A stretch of 64,000 nucleotides of DNA from Atopobiaceae bacterium (lineage in GTDB: Bacteria; Actinomycetota; Coriobacteriia; Coriobacteriales; Atopobiaceae), in the NCBI GenBank assembly GCA_017533825.1, contig JAFWIE010000038.1, forward strand, positions 16,301 to 80,300, written 5' to 3'. Numbering within the stretch: the stretch's first letter is position 1; each line of letters starts with the position of its first letter. Shown here piece by piece: positions 53,801-63,612 of the stretch. A model generated the notes under the pieces. The model saw only the letters and a list, made by a program, of their open reading frames with translations. It searched no databases and was not told the origin of the DNA. Position numbers and translations under genes: made by a program.

Positions 53801-56800
53801 ACGGTTGTTGTCGTCGTCCCAGATCTTCGTTCCGCGGAAGGGTATGGTCGCGGGCTCGTGGCGGTTGGTGATGGTGAAGCCGTTCGTGGCATCACCCTCC
53901 ACCTTGGTCGTATAGCCGCTGACCGCGTCCTCGGCGACGGTGTAGGAAATGGGCTTGCCGTCCTGGTTCTTGGGGACGTCCTTGAACTCCCACTCCTGGT
54001 CGTCGGCCGTGGTGTCGTCCACCACCTTGCGCGCCACTTCCTGCGAGCCGTTCATGAGCTTCACCACGATGGAGGCAGGCCTCACGCCGTCGCGGTTCTT
54101 GTCGTCGTCCCAGACCTTCCGCACCCTGACGGTGGTCTTCTCGGTCTGCCGTTTGTTGGTAATGGTGAAGCCAGCCTTCGCGTCGCCGGTGACGGTCGGC
54201 TCCTCGTAGCCGTCGGGCGTCGCCACCTCCTTCACCGTGTAGGTGATGTCGGTACCGTTCGCCTGCTGCTCGAGGTCAGTGAAGGTGTGCGTCCAGCCCG
54301 ACGACAGGCCGATCCTCACGGGGTTGCCAGTCGCTTGACCGTTGGCGTAGAGCTGCATCTGAATCGACGTCGGGCGCTTCCCGTCACGGTTGCCGCCGTC
54401 CTCCCACACCTTCGTGACGCTCACGCTCGTCTTGCCGGGATTGCGGGTGTTGGTGACGGTGAAGCCGTCAGCGGCGTTGCCCGAGACGCTGGGCGTATAG
54501 CCGTCAAGCGCGTCCTCGGTGAGGGAGTATTCGATCGCCTGTCCGTTCTGGTTCTTTGGCAGGCCGGTAAAGGTGCCCTTCCAACCGTCGCTCGCCCTGA
54601 GCTTCAGCGACTTCTCCACGTTGCCACCCTTGATGCGTACGGTGACGGACGCGGGCCGCTCGCTCTCGTGCCCGGCGTCGTTCCACGTCTTCGTCACGTT
54701 GACCTTCACGGTCTGGGGCACGCGCTTGTTGGTGATGGTGAGGCCCTCGGCAGCATTGCCCGAGACGAGCGGGTACCCCGCGACCTCGTTGTAGCCTTCG
54801 ATCGCGCTGACCTCCCGTACGGAGTAGACAATCTCGTGGCCGCTCTTGTATTTGGGAAGGTTGTCCACCGTGCTCGTCCAGCCGCCGCTTGCCTCGAGCC
54901 TTATGTAATCGATTGCGTTTCCGTCGTAATCCGTCGCCTGCGACCCGTCGGCAAGAAGGTTGACGTTCACGGACTGAGGACGTACGCCGTCCTGGTTGTC
55001 CGCGTCGTCCCACTCCTTCGTGATCTGCACCGCGACCTTCTCGCGCTTATGCGTATTGGTAATGATAAAGCCGTCCGCAGCGTTACCCTCGACGTTGGTC
55101 GTATAGCCCGCGACCGCGTCCTCCTTGACGGTGTAGGCAACCTCCTGCCCGTTCGCGTACTTAGGCACGCCCGCGAAGGTCAGTTCCTGCGAGTTCCCCG
55201 CGGTATCCTCGATCTCCTTGGACGCGACTTCCTCGCTTCCGTTCATCAGGCGAACCGTCACGGATTCCGGGCGCTTGCCGTCGGTGTTGTTGTCGTCTTC
55301 CCATACCTTCGTCACCTTCACGTCCCTGACGGCCGAGGAACGCGTGTTGGTGATGGTGAAGCCCTTCTCCGCATCGCCAGAGACCGTGGACGTGTAGCCG
55401 TCGACGGAGACCTCCGCGACGCTGTAGGTGATGGGCGCGCCGCCCGCGTCGTTGATTGCCAGATTGGTAAACGCGACGGTCCAGGAGTTGCGTGCGTTGA
55501 GCGTCAGCGTACGGCCCGTCTCGGCCCCGTTGGCGAGGAGCTTCACCGACACCGACTCGGGCCGCTTGCCGTCGCGGTTGTCCGCATCGTTCCACTTCTT
55601 GGTGACCTGCACCATCGTGGTGTCGGGTTCTACGCTCGCGGGCGTATGCACGTTGGTGATGTCGTAGCCAGAGACGCTCTTCTCGTAATCGAGCACCTGG
55701 TCCTCGTCAACGGTATAGGTGATGTCGCCGCTTGCGTCGTTCTTGGGCAGGTTCGAGAAGGTCCACTTCCAGCCATTGGCAGCCGTCACCTTCTGGTGGT
55801 CCTTCTCGACCCCGTTGGCGTACAGGCGCACGATGATGCTGCCCGGGCGCGTGCGGTCGAGGTTGCGTACGTCCTTCCACGTCTTGCCGCCCGACACGGT
55901 AACGGTCTGTGGCGCGCTGGACTCGCGCGTGTTCGTGATGTCGAGGCCACTCACCGAGGAGGTGTAGCCCTCGGGCACCTCCTCCTCGAGGATGTACTCC
56001 TTGCCAATGGCGGGGTCATCCTTCTTGAACCCGAGGCTCCAGACCCAGTTGTTCTCGGCCTTTATGGTGACGGGCGATCCGGTGACCTCAGTCTTGTTGC
56101 CTTGGTCGTCCTTGTAGTAGATGTGCAGCTTCACCTCGGACGGGCGCTTGCCGTCCGCGTTGTCGTTGTCCTTCCAATACTTGGTGCCGCCGATGCCGTC
56201 GGCGATGTCGCCGTCGAGGCTGAGCCACGTGTTGATGACGTTGGAGGTGAGCTCGTAGCCGCGGAAGATGTTGTACGCCTTGCCAAACACCGAGAGGTAG
56301 CGCGGCGAGAAGGGCTGCAGCATCGCCGGCCACGAGAAGCCCGTGATGGAGTCGGTGCCAATCTTGATGAGGCCGGTGACCATCTCGGCGCCAAGGTACT
56401 CCATCTCTAGCTTCGTGGTGGCCTCGTATTTGCGCACGCCGAACTGCACGCGCCATGCCGTGAGGGCGTTATCGGGGTTGTCCTTCGCCTTGGCGAGCGC
56501 GAGGTTGAGCTTGACGTTGTTGTTGATGGTCTCATCCTTGATCCCTACCCCGTTGAGTGAGCTCTTGATGCCCGCGATCTCGGCGACGCCGGATGCCTTC
56601 AGGACGTTGCCGTAGAGGGCGTTGTAGACCGGCAGATACGGCACCTTGTTGGTGGCATCCGACGAGGCACCTCCCGCAGCGCCACCGGCCTGCGAACCGC
56701 CTTGCTGCTGCTTCACGCGACCCATCAGCATGAGCCACACGCTCTCAGGCTTCTTTGCCTCGCCAAACATGAGCCAGCGCTTGTAGATGGAGACGTCCAT

Positions 56801-59800
56801 CACCGCGAGGTTCGTGATCTTGGTCGTGCTCCCGTCCACTTGGTAGGTGACGAGGTATTTGGTCTGGTGCGTCTTTGCCCGTGGCTGGGCCTCTCCCTCA
56901 GCCTGCGTGCTCACGGCACCGGCCGCGCTCTCCTCCACCTCGTAGACGACGGTGGGCACCTGAGGCGAGACGCTCTTGTCGTCGAGGTACTTCTGCCAAG
57001 CCTCGGTGGTCCAGTCGAGCTGCCAGAGGGCATCCCAATCGGTCACCTTGTTCTTGAGGTTCTCAATGAAGTCGACGTCGTCCTTGTCGCCCTTGTTGTA
57101 GGCGATCTTGTCGTCCTTGTCGAGCTCGCGGATGCGGTAGGTGTACTCCTGCGGGCCTTCCTCCTCGCCGCCATCCTGTCCTTCGCCTTGGTCGCCCGTG
57201 CCTTCCGCCTTGGGCTTGAAGAGCTCCACCACGTCGAACGAGCCCTTCCAGTCGCCATCCGCACTCAGCTCGATGGTCTGGACGTCGTCCCACTTCTCAC
57301 CCTTCTTATCCTCGTCCTCCGCATTGGGCTTGTAGGAGTCATCGCGGCGCTGCAGACGAACCTTGATCTTTGCGGGGCGATCCTTGCCTGCGAGGTCGAT
57401 GTCCCACGTCTTCTCGACCTTATGGAGCACACCGAGGGTATTGGTGATCACCGTGGTCGTCGGGTCCTCCTTCGGCTCCTCTCCCTCGGCGGCCTGCTGC
57501 TTCGCGAAGGCGTAGCCAACGAAGTAGGCCGCCTCGTGGGACTTCGCCTCGTCGCCCTCGCCGGTCGTCACGTCAAAGGTGGCGATGGGACGGTAGGACT
57601 TCTGTTCCTCGACATCCTGCTCGCCGGAGCCTTCCTCACCAGACGCGGCCGGCTTGGGGGCGTCGGCGTCGTCCGCCGCCCACACGACCTTGCCGTCCTT
57701 GCCCAGCTCGCGGATGCGATACGTGATGTCCTTGTAGGTGTCCTTCCCCGACTCGTCTGGCACGACCTCCTTTACGGGAACGGGCTTGAACTTGGCCTTC
57801 CAGCCGTTCTTCTCGTTGAGCTTTATGGTCTCCACGGTTTCCCAGGTCATCGCCTCGCTGGGGTCGTCGCCTTCGGAGCCCTCCCCCTGTGAGCTTACCT
57901 GCCGCTGCAGCACCACTTGGACCTCGTCCGGATGCTCCTCCGTGTGCTTGCCCAGCTCCCACGACTTCTGTGCGGCATAGACCTTGGTGGGAAGGTTGGT
58001 GATGACCGTCGCGGTGGTGGGGGTTTCTTGATCGGGCGTCTCCTTGGCAAATTCGTAACTCGCCTTGTACGTCGTCGACTTCTTCGAATCTCCCTCGCCG
58101 ACCTCGAAGGTCGCCGTACCGGCCTGCTTGCCATCGCCGGATACGCCCTCGTCGCCCCGCCGATACACGACCTTTCCGTCCTTGTCCAGCTCACGGATGC
58201 GGTAGTTCGTCAGGGCGTCAGTCGCACGCACGGGGGCAAAGGTTCCCGTCCACTCCTCGACCTCGCCTTGTTCGCCTTCCCCGCCCTCGTCTGGCTTGAG
58301 GGTGATGGTCTCGAGTTCCTTCCAGACGACCTTGCCGTTCTCGTCCGTCGTGCGATGCTGGAGTTGCGCCTTGACCGACGACGGATGTTGGATTCCCTCG
58401 TCGCCCTTGACCCAGCGCGTCGCCACCGTGAAGGTCCTCACCTCGCAGTTGAGCAACGTAACGGTGGCCTGATGCTCGTCCACTGCCTTCCAGACCTTCT
58501 GGCGCTGCGTGGTGTCGAGCTGCGAGGTCTCCTCGGTGAGGTCGAGGCGCGCGAGCAGGCGCTCCTCCATGCTGTCTACCGGCAGGTCATACGCGAAGTT
58601 CGGGTCCGTCGTCCCCAATCCGAGTTGCCAGTTCTCGGGCAGGAAGCCTGTGGGCACGATCGTCTCGTTCAGCCTGATGTAGGAGTACCTGTCCACGCCC
58701 TCGACGTCCTTGACGCCCAGGTTGATGACGCCCCTCCAGTCCTCCGACTTCCGAAGCTTGAGCTTTCCCTCGCGCGGATTCGCCGTCGATTGTCCGCCGA
58801 GCTCGAGCTTGTACTCAATCTCCAACTCCTCCGGCTGCGTCGTCCCCTCCGGCCAGGTCTTCTGCACGAAGAGGGGACGATACGGCTCGTTGGTCACGCG
58901 CAGGATGAATTGGCCCTTCTTGATGAGGTCCGCATAGTCGAGCCGCGTCGTCAGGTTGATCTTGAGCGTGAAGGGCTCGTCATCCGCGCGCTCGTTGGCG
59001 TACGTGTCGAGCACCGTTTCTACCGCCTCGGACGGAATGGGCGGCTTACGGGCCTCCCACTGAGTCGCGCGATAGCCCGCGGCCGCATCTTCGTAGAGCT
59101 CGACGCGACCAGAGAAGTTCTGGGGCAGGTACAGGCGTGCGCGATACTCGTCTTTGGACAACGTGACCGTGCCGTTGCTGACGCAATTCTCCGTCGCGGC
59201 ATCAAAGAAGGCGTAGCGAATCTTCACCGCATCAGGATGCTTCGCCATCTTGTCGTCCCAGTGCTTGTCGATCTCGATGGAGTTGGCAATGCTCTGCAGC
59301 AGGACGTATGTGTGGTCGCGACAGTCGTCAACGCGCTTGTCGAAGGACGATATGCCCTCCTCGATGTATTCGCGCGAACCGTACGCTACGCCGATGTCGT
59401 CGCCGAGGCGGAGGTCGCCATTGCTGTCGAAGCTCCAGCCGTAGTCACCCTTGCCGATGGCGCGAACTTTGGCTTCTCCCGCGTTGGCCTGGACCCTACC
59501 GCCCGTCACGGTAACGTCTGCGCCGCTGTTCATGTTTCCGCCGCCTATGCCGGCAGCACAACCCGTGCCCACCGCATCGACGTTTCCGCCGTTGATGGTG
59601 ACGGTGCCGCCCGATCCCCGATCACCGCCGCCGATGCCGGCACCATCTTCGCCGCCCTTTGCGTATGTGAAGCCAGCAGAAATGCTGACGGAACCGCCGT
59701 TGCCCTTGTAGCCGCCGCCGATGCCGGCGCCGCCTTCGCCGCCCGTCGCGTTTACGTTGCCGCCCGTAATCGTGGTGGTGCCGCCCATGGGATCGCCGTT

Positions 59801-62800
59801 CCACGCGGATCCCTCGCCGCCGCCGATGCCGGCGCCCCACCTTCCGCCATAGGCGGTGACGCTACCGCCCTTTATCTCCGTCGTGCTGCCGGTACCGCCG
59901 CTGTAGCCCACGTCGGGGCCATCGCCACCTCCGCCGATGCCGGCCGCACGATCACCGCCGCGCGCAATCACCTCGCCGCCCTCGACGATCAGCTCGGCGC
60001 CGTTGCAGTCCGTGCCGCCACCGATGCCAGCGCCGGCCGCACCGCCCGTCGCGCGCACGGTACCATACCGGACGACCACCTTGCCGCCAAAGTGCGGATT
60101 CGAGACGTCAGCGCCACTGCCGATGCCAGCTGCCAGCACGCCGCCATAGGCCTGGATGTCTCCGTCGTTGATGTACACGACGCCGTTGCCCGTCTCATAG
60201 CCGCCGCCGATGCCCGCGCCACCCTCGCCGCCGCGCGCCTCAAGGGAGCCGCCGTTGATGGTCACGGCCATGTCGCCACCGTTCCCCTTGGAGCCGACGC
60301 CTAGACCGGCCGCATAGTTGGCGCCATGTGCCTTGACGGTGCCGCCGTAGATGTTGATCTCCTTCGGCGCGCTCGAATACCCGCCGCCGATGCCGGCTCC
60401 GGACGCCCTCGGTCCGGCCTCGAGTCCACCTGCGCCCGTCACGTCTCCCGCATAGATGTTGATGGTTCCGAGCGAGCGGTTCTCGGCACCGCCACCGATG
60501 CCGGCCGCCCGGGCGCCGCCCTTCGCATCGACCTTGCCGCCAAGGATGTCGATGCGCTCGAAGCTGGAGCCGCTCGTGCCACCGCCGCCGAGGCCTGCTC
60601 CCCACGGCCCGCCCGTCAGATCCAGTTCGCCGCCATGGCAGACGATTGCACCCGCCCTCACGCCGTCATCGCCGCCGATGCCGGCGCACCCCTGGGGCAC
60701 ACGGGCAACGTACAGCTCGCCGTCATCGCCCTCTTGACTATATATGTTGAGCGTCGCGCCGTCTGGTACCGATATGCCACCGAAGGCGTTCAGACGGTTC
60801 CCGTTGCAAAGGATCAGGTGCGCCGTGCCCTGCACCTTCATGCGGCTCTCGACGGCAAGGTGCTCCTGGTCGACGTAATACCAGTGGCCATCCTGCAGGG
60901 TGCCGTCCCAGCCGTTCTTGACCAAATCGGCCATGCTGTGAAGCGTGCCGCCCGCGTCAAAGATGCGCAGGGTCTGCTCCTGGACCTCACTTCCATCCCA
61001 CCAACGGTTCACATAGTCGACGCCCTTCGAGGTCGACTCGTTGGCCACCGTAATCTGGGCGGTGCCTTTGTCGATGAGCGCGTTGATGTTGGCCGTGTCG
61101 AAGGCGCCCTTCTCGTCATAGAGCTTCGAGAGGTCGAGCGTCGCCGTGGTGCCGTCAAAGGGCAGCGCGTAGTGGTTGTCGTTGTTGAAGACCCACTCCT
61201 TCGGCTTGAAGCCCACGATGGTGTCCTCGCTCAGCGTAATGGTGCCCGAGAAGGGCTGCGGCACGACGACGGGTTGCGTCCAACCGTTCTCCGCATTGAG
61301 CGTAAGCGTGCCCGACGATATGTAGCCGCTGGCGGGTGCCGCGCCCCCTCCGTCACCCACGGGGGCAGGCGCTCCGTCGTCCTCCTCCGCGGGCGGATTG
61401 GTCACCGTGTAGTTGATGGTCACGGAAGGCTGGTCTTCCGGCGCCTCCATGGGATACCCCTCGTCGTCGACCCACTCCTTGTGTACCTTGACGACGCCCG
61501 TGCTCGCCAGTGAGAGTTGAACTCCGAATTCCAGGCCCCCGAAGTTCACGAGGAGAGTTCCCTTCGCGTTCGGATCGCTCGGTGCCTCCGATGCGGATAC
61601 CACGAACCACGTGCCACCCATGTTCTGCACCTGAAAGAGGAGCTGGCTTTCGTCAGCTTGGTCGATGGAGGCCTTCGTCACCGCGCCCTTCTCGCCAAGA
61701 CCCACGGCCGAAAGGATGCTCGTGAGCGAGACGGCCGAGCCAAAGGGCATCTGGTAGTGCAGGTCGCCATAGGTGAACTGCACCACGTAAACCGAGAAGC
61801 CGTCCGTCGTCACCGAGACGAGCTGCTGCTCTTCGTTCACGTCCGCCTCGAGCTCCTGCGCCACCAGCTTGTCAGACCCCTCCTCCTCCGTGAGGTGATA
61901 GACGTCGGTCTGTGCGATGGGGGCCGATGCCTGCACGAGCTCGAAGGACACCTGCACGTCATGGCCCTCCGCCGGCTTCGCTTCCGCGCCGTCCGGGCCC
62001 AAGACCTTGATGTCATATATATAGGTAGCGGCAACGTTGCGGTCCTCGGGACGAGCGTCATCCACGACCGCGTTCGCCTGTTCCTGCTCTTCGGCCGAGG
62101 GCACGCTCACCGAGAGCGAGACGTCGGCCGGAAAGGTTCCCTCCGGTGCCTTGACCACGACGCGCACGCCTTCAATCTCGGCAGACTGCGAGAAGGCCGG
62201 CATGGAATCGGCAGCAGGCTCTTCCTCGCGGTCTTTCTCGTCCGCGGACTCTTTCTTTTGCTCCTCGTCCGACTTCTCGTCCTCGTCCGACTTCTCGTCG
62301 GCGGCATCCTTCTCGCCATCGGCTTCAGGCTTCTGGGAGGTTGTCTCTTCGTTGCTGGCGTCCGAATCTGGCTCGCGCGTGTCCGCCCCTCCGTTCTGTT
62401 CGGACGAATCGCCCTCCTCGGACTGCTCGCCCAACTCGCCCGGCTCGGATTCCTCATCTGCCGTGGCGGACTTGCCACTCGTAGGCTGTTCGCCTTCCTC
62501 GGGCGCCTCCTGAGCGTCAGCCTGCCCCTCGGAGGAAGGCGTCTCCTCCGACCCCGATGACTCGTCAGGCGCCGGCGACGGCTCCCCGTCATTCGTTGAC
62601 TCGCCCTCTGGGACGTCAGGCGCCTCCGTCGAGCCCTCGGGCGCAGGCTCCCCTTCGGATTCCCGTCCGTCCTCTTGGGCCGTCATCTCGGCCTGCTCAC
62701 TCGTACCCTCCCGAAGCTCGGCGAGCGCTTCCTTCATCGCCGGCTCAGGTACGAGCGAGAGCATCATGCTTATAGAGACAATTACCGCCAGTAGGCGTCC

Positions 62801-62818
62801 GCGCCGAACCTTACCCAC
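50819..62818 (-). CDS. Giant CnaB-repeat surface adhesin with GIGGG repeats and IPRTA sorting signal
   Basis: A 3,999-residue wall protein. A signal peptide (RGRLLAVIVSISMMLSLV to ALAEL) is followed by a Ser/Glu/Pro-rich stalk (about 36-215), a folded head (about 215-680), and about 13 GIGGG-type repeats (about 680-1130; AAGIGGG, GAGIGGG), likely a beta-helix. About seven divergent CnaB-like domains come next, then about 15 canonical CnaB domains (about 2300-3790; KxWxD, YTVxEDAVxGY, ITNxH). Two NPDPDPDP linkers and an InlB/Flg_new repeat (YDPNGGTINGRKDKV) lead to the sorting signal I3969-PRTA, a hydrophobic helix and RRRRR. The start is GTG with GGGGG upstream. It is anchored presumably by a sortase encoded elsewhere, and CnaB isopeptide bonds would stiffen it. 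It is monocistronic, ending at the shared terminator. Confidence 0.93.
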   Translation of the reverse strand: MGKVRRGRLLAVIVSISMMLSLVPEPAMKEALAELREGTSEQAEMTAQEDGRESEGEPAPEGSTEAPDVPEGESTNDGEPSPAPDESSGSEETPSSEGQADAQEAPEEGEQPTSGKSATADEESEPGELGEQSEEGDSSEQNGGADTREPDSDASNEETTSQKPEADGEKDAADEKSDEDEKSDEEQKKESADEKDREEEPAADSMPAFSQSAEIEGVRVVVKAPEGTFPADVSLSVSVPSAEEQEQANAVVDDARPEDRNVAATYIYDIKVLGPDGAEAKPAEGHDVQVSFELVQASAPIAQTDVYHLTEEEGSDKLVAQELEADVNEEQQLVSVTTDGFSVYVVQFTYGDLHYQMPFGSAVSLTSILSAVGLGEKGAVTKASIDQADESQLLFQVQNMGGTWFVVSASEAPSDPNAKGTLLVNFGGLEFGVQLSLASTGVVKVHKEWVDDEGYPMEAPEDQPSVTINYTVTNPPAEEDDGAPAPVGDGGGAAPASGYISSGTLTLNAENGWTQPVVVPQPFSGTITLSEDTIVGFKPKEWVFNNDNHYALPFDGTTATLDLSKLYDEKGAFDTANINALIDKGTAQITVANESTSKGVDYVNRWWDGSEVQEQTLRIFDAGGTLHSMADLVKNGWDGTLQDGHWYYVDQEHLAVESRMKVQGTAHLILCNGNRLNAFGGISVPDGATLNIYSQEGDDGELYVARVPQGCAGIGGDDGVRAGAIVCHGGELDLTGGPWGAGLGGGGTSGSSFERIDILGGKVDAKGGARAAGIGGGAENRSLGTINIYAGDVTGAGGLEAGPRASGAGIGGGYSSAPKEINIYGGTVKAHGANYAAGLGVGSKGNGGDMAVTINGGSLEARGGEGGAGIGGGYETGNGVVYINDGDIQAYGGVLAAGIGSGADVSNPHFGGKVVVRYGTVRATGGAAGAGIGGGTDCNGAELIVEGGEVIARGGDRAAGIGGGGDGPDVGYSGGTGSTTEIKGGSVTAYGGRWGAGIGGGEGSAWNGDPMGGTTTITGGNVNATGGEGGAGIGGGYKGNGGSVSISAGFTYAKGGEDGAGIGGGDRGSGGTVTINGGNVDAVGTGCAAGIGGGNMNSGADVTVTGGRVQANAGEAKVRAIGKGDYGWSFDSNGDLRLGDDIGVAYGSREYIEEGISSFDKRVDDCRDHTYVLLQSIANSIEIDKHWDDKMAKHPDAVKIRYAFFDAATENCVSNGTVTLSKDEYRARLYLPQNFSGRVELYEDAAAGYRATQWEARKPPIPSEAVETVLDTYANERADDEPFTLKINLTTRLDYADLIKKGQFILRVTNEPYRPLFVQKTWPEGTTQPEELEIEYKLELGGQSTANPREGKLKLRKSEDWRGVINLGVKDVEGVDRYSYIRLNETIVPTGFLPENWQLGLGTTDPNFAYDLPVDSMEERLLARLDLTEETSQLDTTQRQKVWKAVDEHQATVTLLNCEVRTFTVATRWVKGDEGIQHPSSVKAQLQHRTTDENGKVVWKELETITLKPDEGGEGEQGEVEEWTGTFAPVRATDALTNYRIRELDKDGKVVYRRGDEGVSGDGKQAGTATFEVGEGDSKKSTTYKASYEFAKETPDQETPTTATVITNLPTKVYAAQKSWELGKHTEEHPDEVQVVLQRQVSSQGEGSEGDDPSEAMTWETVETIKLNEKNGWKAKFKPVPVKEVVPDESGKDTYKDITYRIRELGKDGKVVWAADDADAPKPAASGEEGSGEQDVEEQKSYRPIATFDVTTGEGDEAKSHEAAYFVGYAFAKQQAAEGEEPKEDPTTTVITNTLGVLHKVEKTWDIDLAGKDRPAKIKVRLQRRDDSYKPNAEDEDKKGEKWDDVQTIELSADGDWKGSFDVVELFKPKAEGTGDQGEGQDGGEEEGPQEYTYRIRELDKDDKIAYNKGDKDDVDFIENLKNKVTDWDALWQLDWTTEAWQKYLDDKSVSPQVPTVVYEVEESAAGAVSTQAEGEAQPRAKTHQTKYLVTYQVDGSTTKITNLAVMDVSIYKRWLMFGEAKKPESVWLMLMGRVKQQQGGSQAGGAAGGASSDATNKVPYLPVYNALYGNVLKASGVAEIAGIKSSLNGVGIKDETINNNVKLNLALAKAKDNPDNALTAWRVQFGVRKYEATTKLEMEYLGAEMVTGLIKIGTDSITGFSWPAMLQPFSPRYLSVFGKAYNIFRGYELTSNVINTWLSLDGDIADGIGGTKYWKDNDNADGKRPSEVKLHIYYKDDQGNKTEVTGSPVTIKAENNWVWSLGFKKDDPAIGKEYILEEEVPEGYTSSVSGLDITNTRESSAPQTVTVSGGKTWKDVRNLDRTRPGSIIVRLYANGVEKDHQKVTAANGWKWTFSNLPKNDASGDITYTVDEDQVLDYEKSVSGYDITNVHTPASVEPDTTMVQVTKKWNDADNRDGKRPESVSVKLLANGAETGRTLTLNARNSWTVAFTNLAINDAGGAPITYSVAEVSVDGYTSTVSGDAEKGFTITNTRSSAVRDVKVTKVWEDDNNTDGKRPESVTVRLMNGSEEVASKEIEDTAGNSQELTFAGVPKYANGQEVAYTVKEDAVAGYTTNVEGNAADGFIITNTHKREKVAVQITKEWDDADNQDGVRPQSVNVNLLADGSQATDYDGNAIDYIRLEASGGWTSTVDNLPKYKSGHEIVYSVREVSAIEGYNEVAGYPLVSGNAAEGLTITNKRVPQTVKVNVTKTWNDAGHESERPASVTVRIKGGNVEKSLKLRASDGWKGTFTGLPKNQNGQAIEYSLTEDALDGYTPSVSGNAADGFTVTNTRNPGKTSVSVTKVWEDGGNRDGKRPTSIQMQLYANGQATGNPVRIGLSSGWTHTFTDLEQQANGTDITYTVKEVATPDGYEEPTVTGDAKAGFTITNKRQTEKTTVRVRKVWDDDKNRDGVRPASIVVKLMNGSQEVARKVVDDTTADDQEWEFKDVPKNQDGKPISYTVAEDAVSGYTTKVEGDATNGFTITNRHEPATIPFRGTKIWDDDNNRDGIRPKSITVHVKREGSDADVMTKTIEAAEDGSWSWEFDGLYRYANGQEVTYTLTEDPIDSYETAVGGTAAAGFTITNRHNPSKIDVSVRKVWEDADDQDGKRPDSVTVWLVANGKTTDVKLDLSQNNDWKGTFSQLVANQDGKPITYTVTEDAVDGYKAEVTGSAKDDFTITNVHEPETTTIEGAKTWVDSNDYAALRPKTITVRLRADGKELAKRVVSARDEWAWKFEGLPVYQKGSKVTYTVTEDAIDNYAPTYRGANVRNTLDRGKTHVDVARAWEDAQNQDGIRPDFVKVVLRANGEPVAGEKGFVILSSYDDDAYSFTGLPKQDAEGKDIAYTVEEERTDVLTGTDGPGTYAIDTTGDATTGFVITNTHTPETVTVEGGKTWVDGSNDHLLRPASITVRLLADGIEQQSKVVSGDAATDEGWNWKFEGLSKYDAGREIAYDVAEDAVENYTTTLSGYDVTNTYNPGKVSIRVQRVWDDRGNYDQIRPNYVTIRLLANGEELNGEKYFFVLSDYENDAYVFANLPEKDKYGQKITYTVQEVHTDILSGEDTAKTYAVDILGSAETGFIVKNTHTPEVVTIEGKKVWDDLGYEAERPASITVRLLADGVEVAQKPVSAADGWCFQFEEYGKYAGETQIAYTVTEDAVAGYMSAVEGKAETGYVITNTREVNPDPDPDPDPETTSVTVTKAWDDSDDADGIRPASVTVSLLADGEEVASAELSAEGGWAHTWEGLPKVGESGEEVAYTVAEDDVPDGYEASVSGEAEGGFTVTNTHVVNPDPDPDPDPDPDPTQAPYTVQFFYEKAGAYAEKPDAASRRTTAIGATVSVTDEDKTPQQERYVLDERATDAFSGVVAQDGSLLLKVFFRQVFVIVYDPNGGTINGRKDKVTEEHFYGDEITIIAAPTLLGSTFTYWKGSEYHPGDKYTVTEDHTFVAQWTRNGIPPARSTTTTTVTRRTEIPRTADPTVASWALLIPAMACVVEGVRRRRR

Positions 62819-62986
62819 TGTAACCCCCGATTGTTGAAGGATATCGTTGTGTCCATGCCTTATATTAATATGACTTCCTGCTCATGCCACCACGTAAAGC
62901 GTCTGGCACAAGCTCGATAGGCATTCATGGATGAATATATATATACCTTTCCAAGGAATCCCGCAACACATCGCCTGTCACGTGCG

Positions 62987-63601
62987 CTACGAAACCGCCA
63001 CGGTACCATTCTCGCGTACGATCACGCGTCCCTCCGCGATCAGTTGTATGGTGTTGGGATAGAGCTCGTGCTCTATGGCGTGGATGTGTTCCTCAAGCTC
63101 ATCGACCGTCCATCCCTCCTCGACCACAAGCGCCTGCTGGGCGATGATGGGCCCGCAGTCGTACTTGTCATCGGCGAAGTGCACGGTGACGCCCGTCACC
63201 TTTACCCCGTAGTCAAAGGCATCCCGGATGGCATGCGCTCCCTTGAAGCTCGGCAGCAACGCCGGATGCAGGTTGACCACGCGATTGGGAAAGGCCGCCA
63301 GAATCGGCTCATGTACCATACGCATGTAGCCCGCCATGATGACGTAGTCCACGTCGCGCTGCCTCAGCGCCGAAGCGATGACCTCGTCGGCCACGAGCGG
63401 GTCGGCATACATCTCTTTGGAAAGCGTCAACGTCTGGAGACCGGCCTTTTCTGCGCGCTTGAGCCCGTAGGCGTCCTGACGAGAAGAGACGACCAGTTCG
63501 ATGGAGGCGTCAAGCGTTCCCTCGGCGATACGATCGATGATCGCCTGCAGGTTGGTGCCTGACCCAGAAAGAAGAACGCCCAGCTTGATGCCCATACTCA
63601 C
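62987..63601 (-). CDS. purN: Phosphoribosylglycinamide formyltransferase
   Basis: A 204-residue folate-dependent enzyme that formylates GAR, third step of purine synthesis. The ligand loop is LLSGSGTNLQAI, the active-site block NLHPALLPSFKGAHA (Asn, His), and the catalytic Asp is in VHFADDKYDCGPII. It starts 11 bases after purM, at GTG 63601 or, three codons in, ATG 63595. The 168-bp gap to the adhesin contains AT-rich, promoter-like sequence (TATTAATAT near 62870) but no gene. Confidence 0.96.
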   Translation of the reverse strand: MSMGIKLGVLLSGSGTNLQAIIDRIAEGTLDASIELVVSSRQDAYGLKRAEKAGLQTLTLSKEMYADPLVADEVIASALRQRDVDYVIMAGYMRMVHEPILAAFPNRVVNLHPALLPSFKGAHAIRDAFDYGVKVTGVTVHFADDKYDCGPIIAQQALVVEEGWTVDELEEHIHAIEHELYPNTIQLIAEGRVIVRENGTVAVS

Positions 63602-63612
63602 CTCTGTTGCAC

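Noticed and set aside
50804..56410. A 1,868-residue open frame on the forward strand opposite the adhesin
   Set aside because: It is antisense to the CnaB repeats; its repeating text (VGDGEA, VLGDGVGN) merely mirrors the repeated DNA, and it has no ribosome site or recognisable domain.
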